From Leptolyngbya sp. SIOISBB (GTDB taxonomy: Bacteria > Cyanobacteriota > Cyanobacteriia > Phormidesmidales > Phormidesmidaceae): a stretch of DNA of 64,000 bases. The notes below the pieces were generated by a model. It was given only the letters and a program-made list of their open reading frames with translations, had not been told where the DNA came from and searched no databases. A program made the position numbers and the translations under genes. Positions 56,992 through 64,000 of the stretch are shown here, piece by piece (the first letter of the stretch is position 1; each line of letters begins with the position of its first letter). The stretch lies in assembly GCA_010671905.1 (NCBI GenBank), contig JAAHII010000001.1, positions 5,456,001 through 5,520,000 on the forward strand. Direction: 5' to 3'.

Positions 56992-57153
56992 CAAGACAAT
57001 CGGGGTGTAGCGATCGCCTCGATTCGAAAAATTGCCGAAGAACGAGTGCCGACTGCGCCAACACCAACTGGGCTAACGCGCTTTGCCCACAACCCTCAAT
57101 TTACCCGCGATCTTTCAGAATCCCGGATTTTGAGTAACCTGGAACGCGGTTAG
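56992..57153 (+). pseudogene. C-terminal fragment paralogous to the 55566-56687 protein
   Basis: The open stretch reads QDNRGVAIASIRKIAEERVP, then TAPTPTGLTRFAHNPQFTRD and L, and closes at TAG 57151-57153. It resembles the last 55 residues of the upstream protein (SQDDQSAAIASIQTTAEAPV, then QPQFARDLP). No start codon or upstream part remains, so it is a remnant of a tandem duplicate or a recombination product. Confidence 0.65.
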
Positions 57154-57310
57154 CAAGATACTGCCTAACCGTGACAGGCTCTAATGCAGGTTAATTATCG
57201 CCAGCGTTAGGCCCAATCACGTTGATCCAGACAATTAAGGAAAAAGGCGATGGTTGTGTTTCAGCGCACCCATAACGGCGAAAAGACACCTACAGGTTAG
57301 ATATTAAGCG

Positions 57311-59698
57311 TTAGTTTCTTTCATCTGTGGCTAGAGTGATGAGCTGTTGCATTCGCAAAGCCTCAAATTGTCTATCACTCAAAAAGATATATCCCTCCGT
57401 ACCATGCCCGTAGTAAGACAGTGGGTAAAATCGTCCTTGAGGTACTTCAATAGCAGCAACGCTTTCCACAAATTCAAAGAAGCTAGGATCTAGCCAATCA
57501 CCGTCAAAGACTAGATCAGTGCTGTATCGAGTGCCATTCAAAGTAAACGCCACACTAGCGATCTGGTTTTCCCAATCGAAGCCATCATCAATATCGGTGG
57601 GATTGAAATTGCCCTGGGAAAGCCGAGCAAGTTCCTCAAGGAAATATTTATATGGATTTTCGCCTTCAGCACTTTCCCAATCGAACAGCACAATCACATC
57701 TTTAAAGGCCGATAGTAGCTGGTAAGGGTGAGTAATATATTGGCGGGCAATCTGCTTTTTGCCCTCAGAGATTTCTGCCTCACTGAGATGATCTAAAAGC
57801 TCAATATCTTCAAGGAGCGTGATGATTTCTGCGATGCGATCGCTAGTAAACGTATTTGCATAATCTGTGCCATGCCAGCCTCTTTCCCAGTAAACATCGG
57901 CTTGCGCTTCAGTTAACGCAATAACTCCAAACTCAGAGGAAACCACATTACCTATGAATGTGTAATCAAAGCTCGGAATCGAGAATAGTCGATACGGCGA
58001 TGATTGATCACGCAAAACTTTGTTGAATAAATCAACCAAGCCTTCCCTGTCTATAAGACTTAGAAAATCTCGCTCGCTGATCGGGGGGCTATAGTAATTG
58101 CTCTGTTGATAGGTGCGATCGTCGATTTGAACTGATACCACAGCATCATAGGTACGCCATTCGTTCGCAAACGTTTCCGAGAGATTTGATAAACCGCTTT
58201 GATTAAACTCGTACACCTCATCCAAGATCAGCTCAAGGTTAAATTCACCAATTTCGCCGTTGATGAGACCACCTTGATACAGCATTTGAGCCACTGACTG
58301 ATAAATCGCCGGAAAATATTGCTGAGGATCAAGAGAATAGTCGTTCAAATCAAGCACTTGAGCTCGATCAATATACCGCAAAAACTCAATCGGATTCGGT
58401 AACTCCGAGGCTTCAAGGGCTTCTAACAGCGATGTATACCCTTGGGCAGAGAGGATGCCGACTGATTGGAAATCATCCAACTGCGGTTTCACTAATTCAG
58501 GATCAACGGCTTCTTCACGTCTTGATAGAGAAACTGCTGCTCGATAAAGCACCGATGCATGAGGCACATACCCAGAGTTAATTTCGTTTTGCAGCTGGTT
58601 ATAAACAGATTCCCTGAGAACACCTGTGTTGTTCAGTTGCTCAAGCTGATGATGCATTTGTGCCAGCAGAGCTTGTACTTCTGGTGAATTAGCTGACTCA
58701 GAAGAGGGCGATATCACACTGACGAAAAGGCGGGCTCCACTTTGCTCCACTACTAGCTTTTGGAGGAGACTAGAACGCGCTCTAATAATTCCTTGTTCCA
58801 CCTCACGCAGCGTTCTGTTGTAAGCCTTGCCATCGAGGAGGCCCGCTTCATTAAGATTGTGTACTACCGCAACGAGAGACCCGTCGTCATCATTAGCGAC
58901 AGGTTCCTCCACTCCTTCAATGACATTGCCGAAAATTTGAATATTCAAATCCGCAGACTTATTCCAACCCTCTTCCGCATCAATAATGTATAAAAACTCT
59001 CCAATGTGACTAAAAGCAGACATCAAATCATCGGCACCTTGCTGAGGCGTGCCGCTAAGGGCAGCATTGGACGCATGGTTGTACCAAGCATGGCTATATT
59101 CTGTCTCCAGAAATTGACGACCGATTCCCTGCACCGAAAAGTTGTATCGACGGCCGCCTTCGATCACCCAGTTAAGGTTGTGAAAGTCAATTTGCCAGAT
59201 CGGGATCGTCGGGCCAAAGTTGAAATAGTTAGAGCTTCCAGGATTAGGATACGTCACTGGCGTGATGACTATATCAGAATTACTCGTTGCGCTACTGCCC
59301 TGAAGGAGTTCACCCGATGTCCGGATGGCCAATGGCTCATCCGAGGCTGTTCCCCCGAGCAATCTGATGTGGTTAAACCAGTCGCCCACGGCTGCAGGTA
59401 CAGATGGCCCTTCTTCTCGATATCCGAGGACTGCCCAGGTACGAATGTGGTTGATGACATAACGCTCTCCTGGGTTACCAATGATGAAATCATCGCCAGA
59501 AAAACGCTCATTGTCAGACCCCGCAGTCCAACGGATATTACTGCGTTCTGGATCCGGCTCAATGTTGAGATTCGTTGATGGCAGCCCTCGATCAAACAGC
59601 ATATTCTCGTCGCTAGCTTGTGCAGCACCAGCGATCGACAAGGTTAGCAAGAGAATGCCTCCCGCTTTCAACCAGTGAGCAAGCACTGCCATGAACAT
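57311..59698 (-). CDS. Large secreted protein, family unknown
   Basis: The 795-residue protein has a clear signal peptide (WLKAGGILLLTLSIAGAAQA, cleavage near residue 29). The mature N-terminal 250 residues look beta-rich (SNIRWTAGSDNERFSGDDFI, WFNHIRLLGGTASDEPLAIR). The middle is helical, with repeated Gly-Leu-Leu turns (LNEAGLLDGKAYNRTLREVE), and the C-terminus includes the segment LSYYGHGTEGYIFLSDRQFE. No named domain was recognised, and no export or anchor motif is seen at the end. The upstream and downstream genes belong to the mobile-repeat region. Confidence 0.75.
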   Translation of the reverse strand: MFMAVLAHWLKAGGILLLTLSIAGAAQASDENMLFDRGLPSTNLNIEPDPERSNIRWTAGSDNERFSGDDFIIGNPGERYVINHIRTWAVLGYREEGPSVPAAVGDWFNHIRLLGGTASDEPLAIRTSGELLQGSSATSNSDIVITPVTYPNPGSSNYFNFGPTIPIWQIDFHNLNWVIEGGRRYNFSVQGIGRQFLETEYSHAWYNHASNAALSGTPQQGADDLMSAFSHIGEFLYIIDAEEGWNKSADLNIQIFGNVIEGVEEPVANDDDGSLVAVVHNLNEAGLLDGKAYNRTLREVEQGIIRARSSLLQKLVVEQSGARLFVSVISPSSESANSPEVQALLAQMHHQLEQLNNTGVLRESVYNQLQNEINSGYVPHASVLYRAAVSLSRREEAVDPELVKPQLDDFQSVGILSAQGYTSLLEALEASELPNPIEFLRYIDRAQVLDLNDYSLDPQQYFPAIYQSVAQMLYQGGLINGEIGEFNLELILDEVYEFNQSGLSNLSETFANEWRTYDAVVSVQIDDRTYQQSNYYSPPISERDFLSLIDREGLVDLFNKVLRDQSSPYRLFSIPSFDYTFIGNVVSSEFGVIALTEAQADVYWERGWHGTDYANTFTSDRIAEIITLLEDIELLDHLSEAEISEGKKQIARQYITHPYQLLSAFKDVIVLFDWESAEGENPYKYFLEELARLSQGNFNPTDIDDGFDWENQIASVAFTLNGTRYSTDLVFDGDWLDPSFFEFVESVAAIEVPQGRFYPLSYYGHGTEGYIFLSDRQFEALRMQQLITLATDERN

Positions 59699-59792
59699 GC
59701 AAAAGGGTCGAGTGTACTACTAGAAAATCATATCTTTTACACTGGCATCTCGTAGTACCTTAAGTCGGTCTTGTCTTGCGACAGTAGAGCAA

Positions 59793-59845
59793 GTTACGGT
59801 GGCGACACTTTTCTGCCCTGTAGGGTGGGCACTGCCCACCGTAAC
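59793..59845. repeat. REP-like nested palindrome left of RAYT
   Basis: GTTACGGTGG (59793-59802) is the reverse complement of CCACCGTAAC (59836-59845), and inside the right part GGTGGGCA/TGCCCACC forms a further hairpin. Such palindromes flank RAYT genes and are their recognised substrates. Confidence 0.65.
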
Positions 59846-59907
59846 GTTTGCTGATGCTTTATTCCTTTAATGGGCAATCTGTCTAGGCAACCCCACCCGT
59901 CGCCGCT

Positions 59908-60661
59908 ATGCCCAACTATCGCCGCGTTTACATCCCAGGCAGTACCGTTTTCCTCACTTGGGTCACCTATTGCCGCACCCCGCTGTTCCATGAGCCTGAC
60001 AACATCAATTTGCTTCGCCAAGCTGTCCAACAAACTCAGCAAGAAGCTCCGTTTAAAATCGTGGCCGCTGCCATTTTGCCTGATCATACGTGAGTTCGAT
60101 GAAATAAAAGCTCAAAACCCCTAGAAATACGTGCGCTTGGAGATCAGCTATCCCAAAAGGGTTCTCATCAAATTTCCCTTGTTGAGAAAAATCGTCAGAT
60201 TCTCAATAGATTGCCTTTATTGCGAATATATTTTAGAGCAAGCTTTTCCAAAGACCTTGATTTGCCTGGATTGCAGCCACAAAATCCCGTCGAACTCACG
60301 TGATCATGTGCATTTCATCTGGACCTTACCTGATGGGGACAGCAACTATTCCATACGAGTCGGCAGAATTAAAGTCCTGTTTACGCGGGCTCTGCGTGGA
60401 CAAAATACTCAGCCGTTTGACCTATCTTCTTCTCGCCGGAAACATCGAGAAAGTGATGTTTGGCAACGTCGATTTTGGGAACACACCATCCGCAGCGACG
60501 AGGCGTTAGCCCATTCCCTTGATTATGTCCATTACAATTCGGTCAAACATGGGTTGGTCAGTTGTCCTCATTTGTGGCGCTATTCAAGTTTTGCCAAATG
60601 GGTGAGTGAGGGCCATTATTCTGGCGATTGGGCCTGTCAATGTGTCGGCCAATTGATTTAG
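59908..60661 (+). pseudogene. REP-associated tyrosine transposase (RAYT, Y1/HUH) split by an insertion
   Basis: The N-terminal part starts MPNYRRVYIPGSTVFLTWVT and runs to ILPDH at 60087. The gene is then interrupted by a 214-base insertion, and the sequence resumes HVHFIWTLPDGDSNYS, continuing to WACQCVGQLI at 60661. The metal-binding HUH-type motif DHVHF (His-x-His) and the catalytic Tyr region VHYNSVKHG are both encoded. Excising 60088-60301 and one copy of the 6-base duplication restores one open reading frame. RAYTs move REP palindromes, seen here on both sides. Confidence 0.85.
60088..60301. mobile_element. 214-bp MITE-like element inside the RAYT gene
   Basis: The insert has 12-base perfect terminal inverted repeats (ACGTGAGTTCGA ... 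TCGAACTCACGT), extended by further partial matches, and is flanked by GATCAT on both sides (60082-60087 and 60302-60307), a 6-base target duplication. It encodes no transposase and should be moved in trans. Confidence 0.85.
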
Positions 60662-60670
60662 AAGCGTTTT

Positions 60671-60709
60671 CTAAGGTGAGTGAATACGCTGGAGAATAAG
60701 AGGCTGAGC
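60671..60709. repeat. REP-like repeat, copy B, right of RAYT
   Basis: CTAAGGTGAGTGAATACGC followed by TGGAGAATAAGAGGCTGAG matches copy A at 56779-56817. It begins 10 bases after the RAYT stop, the usual position for the associated repeat. Confidence 0.6.
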
Positions 60710-60850
60710 TGTTACATGGCGTATTAGAGATGGTGAAACAGCCCAAAGATTAGCACAGTTGTTTAGAGAGAAAAATCTCCCAATTATTGTTAGACAATAC
60801 GATAATGGAGTATTGAGTGATCCAATCATCCCATAGCAAATTAGATTGAT

Positions 60851-61594
60851 TTGGAGACAGGAATCTTGAAGAAATTAGATAGAGAGTATGAATACACTCT
60901 AAGTCTGTCATCTTACTTCCCTCACTCAGAGGCAGCATTCTACGATGTCTTGAAGTGCAAAACTCTCAAGGATCTTATTTTTCCAGCAAGGTCACCAGTA
61001 TCAAGCTGGGAAAAATTCATCAATATTTCTTCGATTAATGATGTAAAGTCGAGAGATTTGATAGGTGAGCAAAGTTCTAGTAGTGACTTTTGTCTTTACC
61101 TATATGGCGACTCAGGAGTTGATTTAGTGATAAGAGTAATCGTTGAGTCAATATTAGGTAGCAGTAACTTAGTTATCAAGTTTTGTAAGCAGGAAAATGC
61201 TTTTCATAGCTTGGGGGTTGAATTAATTGAGAATCTTCTTTCAGAACTTGTACCTGTTTTTCGGCCATATTATGCTTCAGCCTACAGTAAAACAACTGGT
61301 TCAACATATCTTCCATCGGGGCAACCTAAATATTTCATGGATAAGCTGAGTAAAAGGCACTACCCATTACATGTTTGTTGGGTTTCCTACTTCGGCATAG
61401 ATATGCTCGATTTCTTAGGTGTCGAACGGTTTGATAGACTTGAGACTCATTATAAAAAGTATGAGTTGTTTCAAGGTATTTTGGTTGTCTTGCAGAAAGA
61501 CTCTCCTTTAGTAAATATTTCCTCGTACCAGAAGAGGCGAGATCAAGCAGAAATGGAGCTGGGTTTTCTGGAGTTACTTAATGGAAAACTGTAA
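60851..61594 (+). CDS. Hypothetical protein in AT-rich DNA
   Basis: The 247-residue protein has no signal peptide or membrane helix. Its C-terminal half (PVFRPYYASAYSKTTGSTYL, then LHVCWVSYFGIDMLDFLGVE) is vaguely like immunity proteins of polymorphic toxin systems, but I cannot name a family with confidence. Base composition is visibly AT-richer than that of the flanking core genes, suggesting recent acquisition. TTG 60851 or TTG 60866 is the likely start; there is no ATG near. Function unknown. Confidence 0.6.
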   Translation: METGILKKLDREYEYTLSLSSYFPHSEAAFYDVLKCKTLKDLIFPARSPVSSWEKFINISSINDVKSRDLIGEQSSSSDFCLYLYGDSGVDLVIRVIVESILGSSNLVIKFCKQENAFHSLGVELIENLLSELVPVFRPYYASAYSKTTGSTYLPSGQPKYFMDKLSKRHYPLHVCWVSYFGIDMLDFLGVERFDRLETHYKKYELFQGILVVLQKDSPLVNISSYQKRRDQAEMELGFLELLNGKL

Positions 61595-61796
61595 ATTTAA
61601 TCTTTATTGTATGTGTAATTATTCCTTGTGATAGGTTTAGTGCAAGTTCCTCTCGCTGCACATCGCATTTTCATAAAAAACTAACCCGCAAGCGAGCCTA
61701 GTCGTAGGTTGGGTTGCCGCTAGAAAACCCAACACACAAATGTTTGATTACGAAACTATCCGTCAATCCTAATGGCACGAATCAATCGCCATTAAC
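61595..61796. other. Gap with partial REP-like copy
   Basis: No gene is seen. GTAGGTTGGGTTGCCGCTAG and AAAACCCAACACACAAATG at 61704-61742, continuing to about 61773, match the left part of the 153-bp repeat at 62784. It is a third, partial copy of that element. Confidence 0.6.
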
Positions 61797-61938
61797 ATGC
61801 ACTACCGCCGTGCTAAAGCACCCAGAACGACCTATTTCTTTACTGTCGTCATCTACAACTGTCAGCACCTCTTCAAGCATCCTGAAACCATACGACTCCT
61901 TCGGCAGTCCTTCCACGCAGTCAAGCAACAGATCACTC
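61797..61938 (+). pseudogene. N-terminal fragment of a second RAYT transposase
   Basis: The frame from ATG 61797 reads MHYRRAKAPRTTYFFTVVIY, then NCQHLFKHPETIRLLRQSFH and AVKQ, matching the RAYT N-terminus. It then runs into the repeat sequence and stops, without the His-x-His or Tyr motifs. This is a truncated and inactive copy unrelated in reading frame to the one at 59908. Confidence 0.7.
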
Positions 61939-62091
61939 CTCGCCACATATTGAATTTCCGTCAAAAAACCCAACTTGTAGATGTTTAATTAAGACGCCAT
62001 TCGTCAATACTAAAAGCGTGTGAATAATGGAGAATTCACATTAGGAATGTTGGGTTTCGTTTGCTTAACCCAACCTACGGCGAGGTGCGAT
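61939..62091. repeat. 153-bp direct repeat, left copy
   Basis: This copy and 62784-62936 are equal in length and differ at about 19 positions by hand count (roughly 88% identity). Both contain AACCCAAC and GTTGGGTTTCG as an internal inverted repeat. They lie on either side of the lipoprotein gene. Confidence 0.85.
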
Positions 62092-62172
62092 TTTACTTTA
62101 GTATTTTTCAATACTTGCTTAAGCGAGTTTTCTACAAGACCTTTAAGTAGTCAAAATCGAGGCATGAGACAT

Positions 62173-62772
62173 ATGAAAAAAATATTGCTAATACATGCAT
62201 GCATGTTCTCTTTCATATCGATTTGGCAGGTGAGTTGCGCATCGCATGAACTCACGTCAAATGAATCCTTATTGACGAATGACTCTTTTCAATCAGGATC
62301 CAGCAGATTGGAGTCAAACATGCCAGAAAGATCAGAGGAAAATACCTCAGGGAATTTTCACGTTGAGCATTCCCCAGTATGTGAAAGTACTTTGTCTGGA
62401 ACTTATAAAAATAGCATCGGGGACATAGCAACTGTTGAATCTGTAGAAGGAAAATCTATTCCGCAGGACAAAGTTAGTATTTTTCTTGAGCAAGAAGACT
62501 TTCAGGAATCTTTGAGTTTTACCTACACTACTCCTATCGGTTATGGAATACGAGAAACGATCAGCGACGATATACGTAATGAATCACCTGCGGGCAACCA
62601 AGAACGTTCAATATACTATTCAAATTTAGGCAGTTGGAAAACTGCAGTGTTTGGAGAAGGAAATCCTTTCTGGTATTCGGATAGAAGAGTGAACCTCCAG
62701 GATTCTATTTGGTTTCGAGTGTTATGCACAATTGATGTTGAAGCAGCTAAAAACTTATCAGTTCCAATCTAG
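62173..62772 (+). CDS. Putative lipoprotein, family unknown
   Basis: The protein of about 199 residues starts with a signal peptide MKKILLIHACMFSFISIWQV and a lipobox VSC, giving a lipid-anchored cysteine. The mature part is Ser- and Asn-rich without a recognised domain, ending in WFRVLCTIDVEAAKNLSVPI. ATG 62164 (MRHMKK) is an alternative start; the longer frame from 62020 lies partly in the repeat and is unlikely. It is flanked by direct repeats and may have been moved with them. Confidence 0.7.
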   Translation: MKKILLIHACMFSFISIWQVSCASHELTSNESLLTNDSFQSGSSRLESNMPERSEENTSGNFHVEHSPVCESTLSGTYKNSIGDIATVESVEGKSIPQDKVSIFLEQEDFQESLSFTYTTPIGYGIRETISDDIRNESPAGNQERSIYYSNLGSWKTAVFGEGNPFWYSDRRVNLQDSIWFRVLCTIDVEAAKNLSVPI

Positions 62773-62783
62773 TGCGATCGCCC

Positions 62784-62936
62784 CTCGCGACATATTGAAT
62801 TTCCGTCAGAAAACCCAACACACAGATGTTTAATTAAGACATCATCCGTCAATACTAAAAGCATGTGAATAATGGAAGATTCATATTAGGAATGTTGGGT
62901 TTCGTTTGCTCAACTCAACCTACAGCGATATGCGAT
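62784..62936. repeat. 153-bp direct repeat, right copy
   Basis: Right partner of the repeat at 61939-62091, in the same orientation. The core GTTGGGTTTCGTTTGCT and the CTCAACTCAACCTAC that follows is typical of cyanobacterial RAYT-linked repeats. A partial third copy is at 61721-61773. Confidence 0.85.
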
Positions 62937-63038
62937 CTCTGAGGAGGTGGTACCTGGCGTTACATCTGCGATAAATAGAGATGTTACTGGAAACTCTGAG
63001 CGGCCTTGGGGGCGAACAACGGATTAAGGGTAAACAAC

Positions 63039-64000
63039 ATGTGTCGGCTTAAGTGGAAATTGACATATACATTCATCTGTAGCTTTTTGGTGGCGATTAT
63101 TACTGCCTGCACAGTTTCAATGCAGAACTCACCGGCAACAGGATCGGAAGCATCATCGAATTATCACAATGCATCCCCTACTAAGATTGAATTTCCTGTT
63201 TCTGAGCAAGATGATGCTTCATTAATTTCACTAGAATGCTTTACTCCACCTCGTCAGTTTGAAGGCTTGGAATCTGTAAAGAAAGGCTATATGGATGTTA
63301 CCGGGCAGCTGGTGATTCCTATCTGCTTTGATACAGCTTTTCCATTTTCAGATGGCCTTGCATTAGTTGGGATTAGCGAGTTTTCTTCTGACTCAGCTCA
63401 TTTTGGTTTCTATGGAGTCATTACTCCAGAAGAAACATTCAGCATCCCTCCAGTTATTGACGGAACGCAGAGGGCTGGAAAGCGAGCTTTTTCAGAGGGA
63501 TTGCTTCCCCTCAAGAAAGAGAAGGATGGCAAGATTGGCTATATTGATAAGCGCGGAGAGTTTGTCATTGAACCACAATTTGTTCAAGCAGCCTCTTTTC
63601 ATGAAGGACTTGCCGCAGTCTGTGTAGCAGAAGCAGCTTGCGGCTACATTGATCGGGCAGGTTCAATCGTTGTTGAGCCTAGATTTAAGTCTGCCAGTGA
63701 TTTCTTTGAAGGCGTTGCGTTAGTTTCAATTCCTGGACCTGGAAATTTTGAGGAAACTGCCAATCTCGAAATCATCGATTATCTATATGGACTGATTGAT
63801 CGCCAAGGTAATTTTCTTTTGGAGCCTGAGGTTCATGCAGTAGGTGGAGTATCGATGGATAACCAAACGTCTAACGGTCTACGACTAACTGCCTTCAGTC
63901 CAGAAGGGCTTCTGCCTGTAAGAGTTTCCACGACAGACACAAATTTTCCAATTCAGGGAATTGACGCTCGCGACCCCATTGATGGGGAAGGTGGGATCTT
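63039..64000 (+). CDS. WG-repeat lipoprotein, cut by window end
   Basis: The gene starts at ATG 63039 and runs beyond the window. The N-terminus has a signal with lipobox (FLVAIITAC), so the protein is lipid-anchored. The mature part shows WG-type beta repeats: GYMDVTGQLVIPICFDTAFP, then GYIDKRGEFVIEPQFVQAAS and GYIDRAGSIVVEPRFKSASD, each followed by a (F/E)GLA-like turn. WG-repeat proteins are common in cyanobacteria, with unknown binding roles. At least five repeats are present before the end. Confidence 0.82.
   Translation, partial: MCRLKWKLTYTFICSFLVAIITACTVSMQNSPATGSEASSNYHNASPTKIEFPVSEQDDASLISLECFTPPRQFEGLESVKKGYMDVTGQLVIPICFDTAFPFSDGLALVGISEFSSDSAHFGFYGVITPEETFSIPPVIDGTQRAGKRAFSEGLLPLKKEKDGKIGYIDKRGEFVIEPQFVQAASFHEGLAAVCVAEAACGYIDRAGSIVVEPRFKSASDFFEGVALVSIPGPGNFEETANLEIIDYLYGLIDRQGNFLLEPEVHAVGGVSMDNQTSNGLRLTAFSPEGLLPVRVSTTDTNFPIQGIDARDPIDGEGGI

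Noticed and set aside
60131-60661. A 176-codon gene across the insertion
   Set aside because: It is a hybrid of insert sequence and the RAYT tail, better explained by the insertion.

Overview
The window comes from a cyanobacterial chromosome. The evidence is frequent HIP1 octamers (GCGATCGC) throughout, the cyanobacterial form of the S10/spc ribosomal cluster (begins at rplC, lacks rpsJ, rpsN and rpmD), catalytically dead ClpR-type subunits beside ClpP, a ClpS2-type adaptor, DUF2103, and plastid-like flavoproteins (geranylgeranyl-reductase and CrtISO-like families). Heptameric GAAGTCA-type repeats and RAYT/REP elements point to a filamentous, Leptolyngbya-like lineage, but genus cannot be fixed from the sequence alone.

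Layout. 1-9.3 kb holds housekeeping and metabolic genes: a sodium:solute symporter (cut by the window edge), murI, panB, a decayed GFA-family pseudogene, a TPR protein, an orphan MacB/LolD-type ATPase, a type II NADH dehydrogenase, pyruvate kinase and a histidine kinase. 9.9-21.3 kb is one long run of ribosomal protein genes, then secY, adk and infA. 21.3-24.6 kb is a reverse-strand group with a dgcN/dgcA-like pair and a von Willebrand A protein. 24.7-28.9 kb is a protein-turnover block (ClpR, second inactive ClpP-like subunit, active ClpP, ClpS) followed by DUF2103 and trm1. 29-37.8 kb mixes a zinc-ribbon membrane protein, PstS, a GDSL hydrolase, a beta-lactamase-like hydrolase, a probable abortive-infection protein, a Met-rich zinc-ribbon protein, a pentapeptide protein and an acetyltransferase. 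37.9-45 kb has mutS, a large NACHT-type STAND ATPase with a pentapeptide-repeat tail, and a DUF6883/DUF4926 pair. 45-56.7 kb returns to core metabolism and envelope genes (TenA, YdcF, Gfo/Idh, cysS, two flavoproteins). 56.7-64 kb is an accessory region with REP-like palindromes, a RAYT transposase split by a 214-bp MITE-like insertion, RAYT and gene fragments, a 153-bp direct repeat flanking a lipoprotein gene, and orphan secreted proteins.

Four genes (symporter, TPR, rplB, mutS) are each broken by one extra base in a run of six or seven identical bases. rplB is essential, so sequencing or consensus error is the simplest reading. A true mutS defect would also produce this pattern. The GFA pseudogene is different: its indels lie outside long homopolymers.

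The best candidates for unusual biology are the NACHT/pentapeptide ATPase with the toxin-like DUF6883/DUF4926 pair next door, the Abi_C-type protein, the Clp cluster with two triad-less subunits, and the nested RAYT/MITE/REP region.
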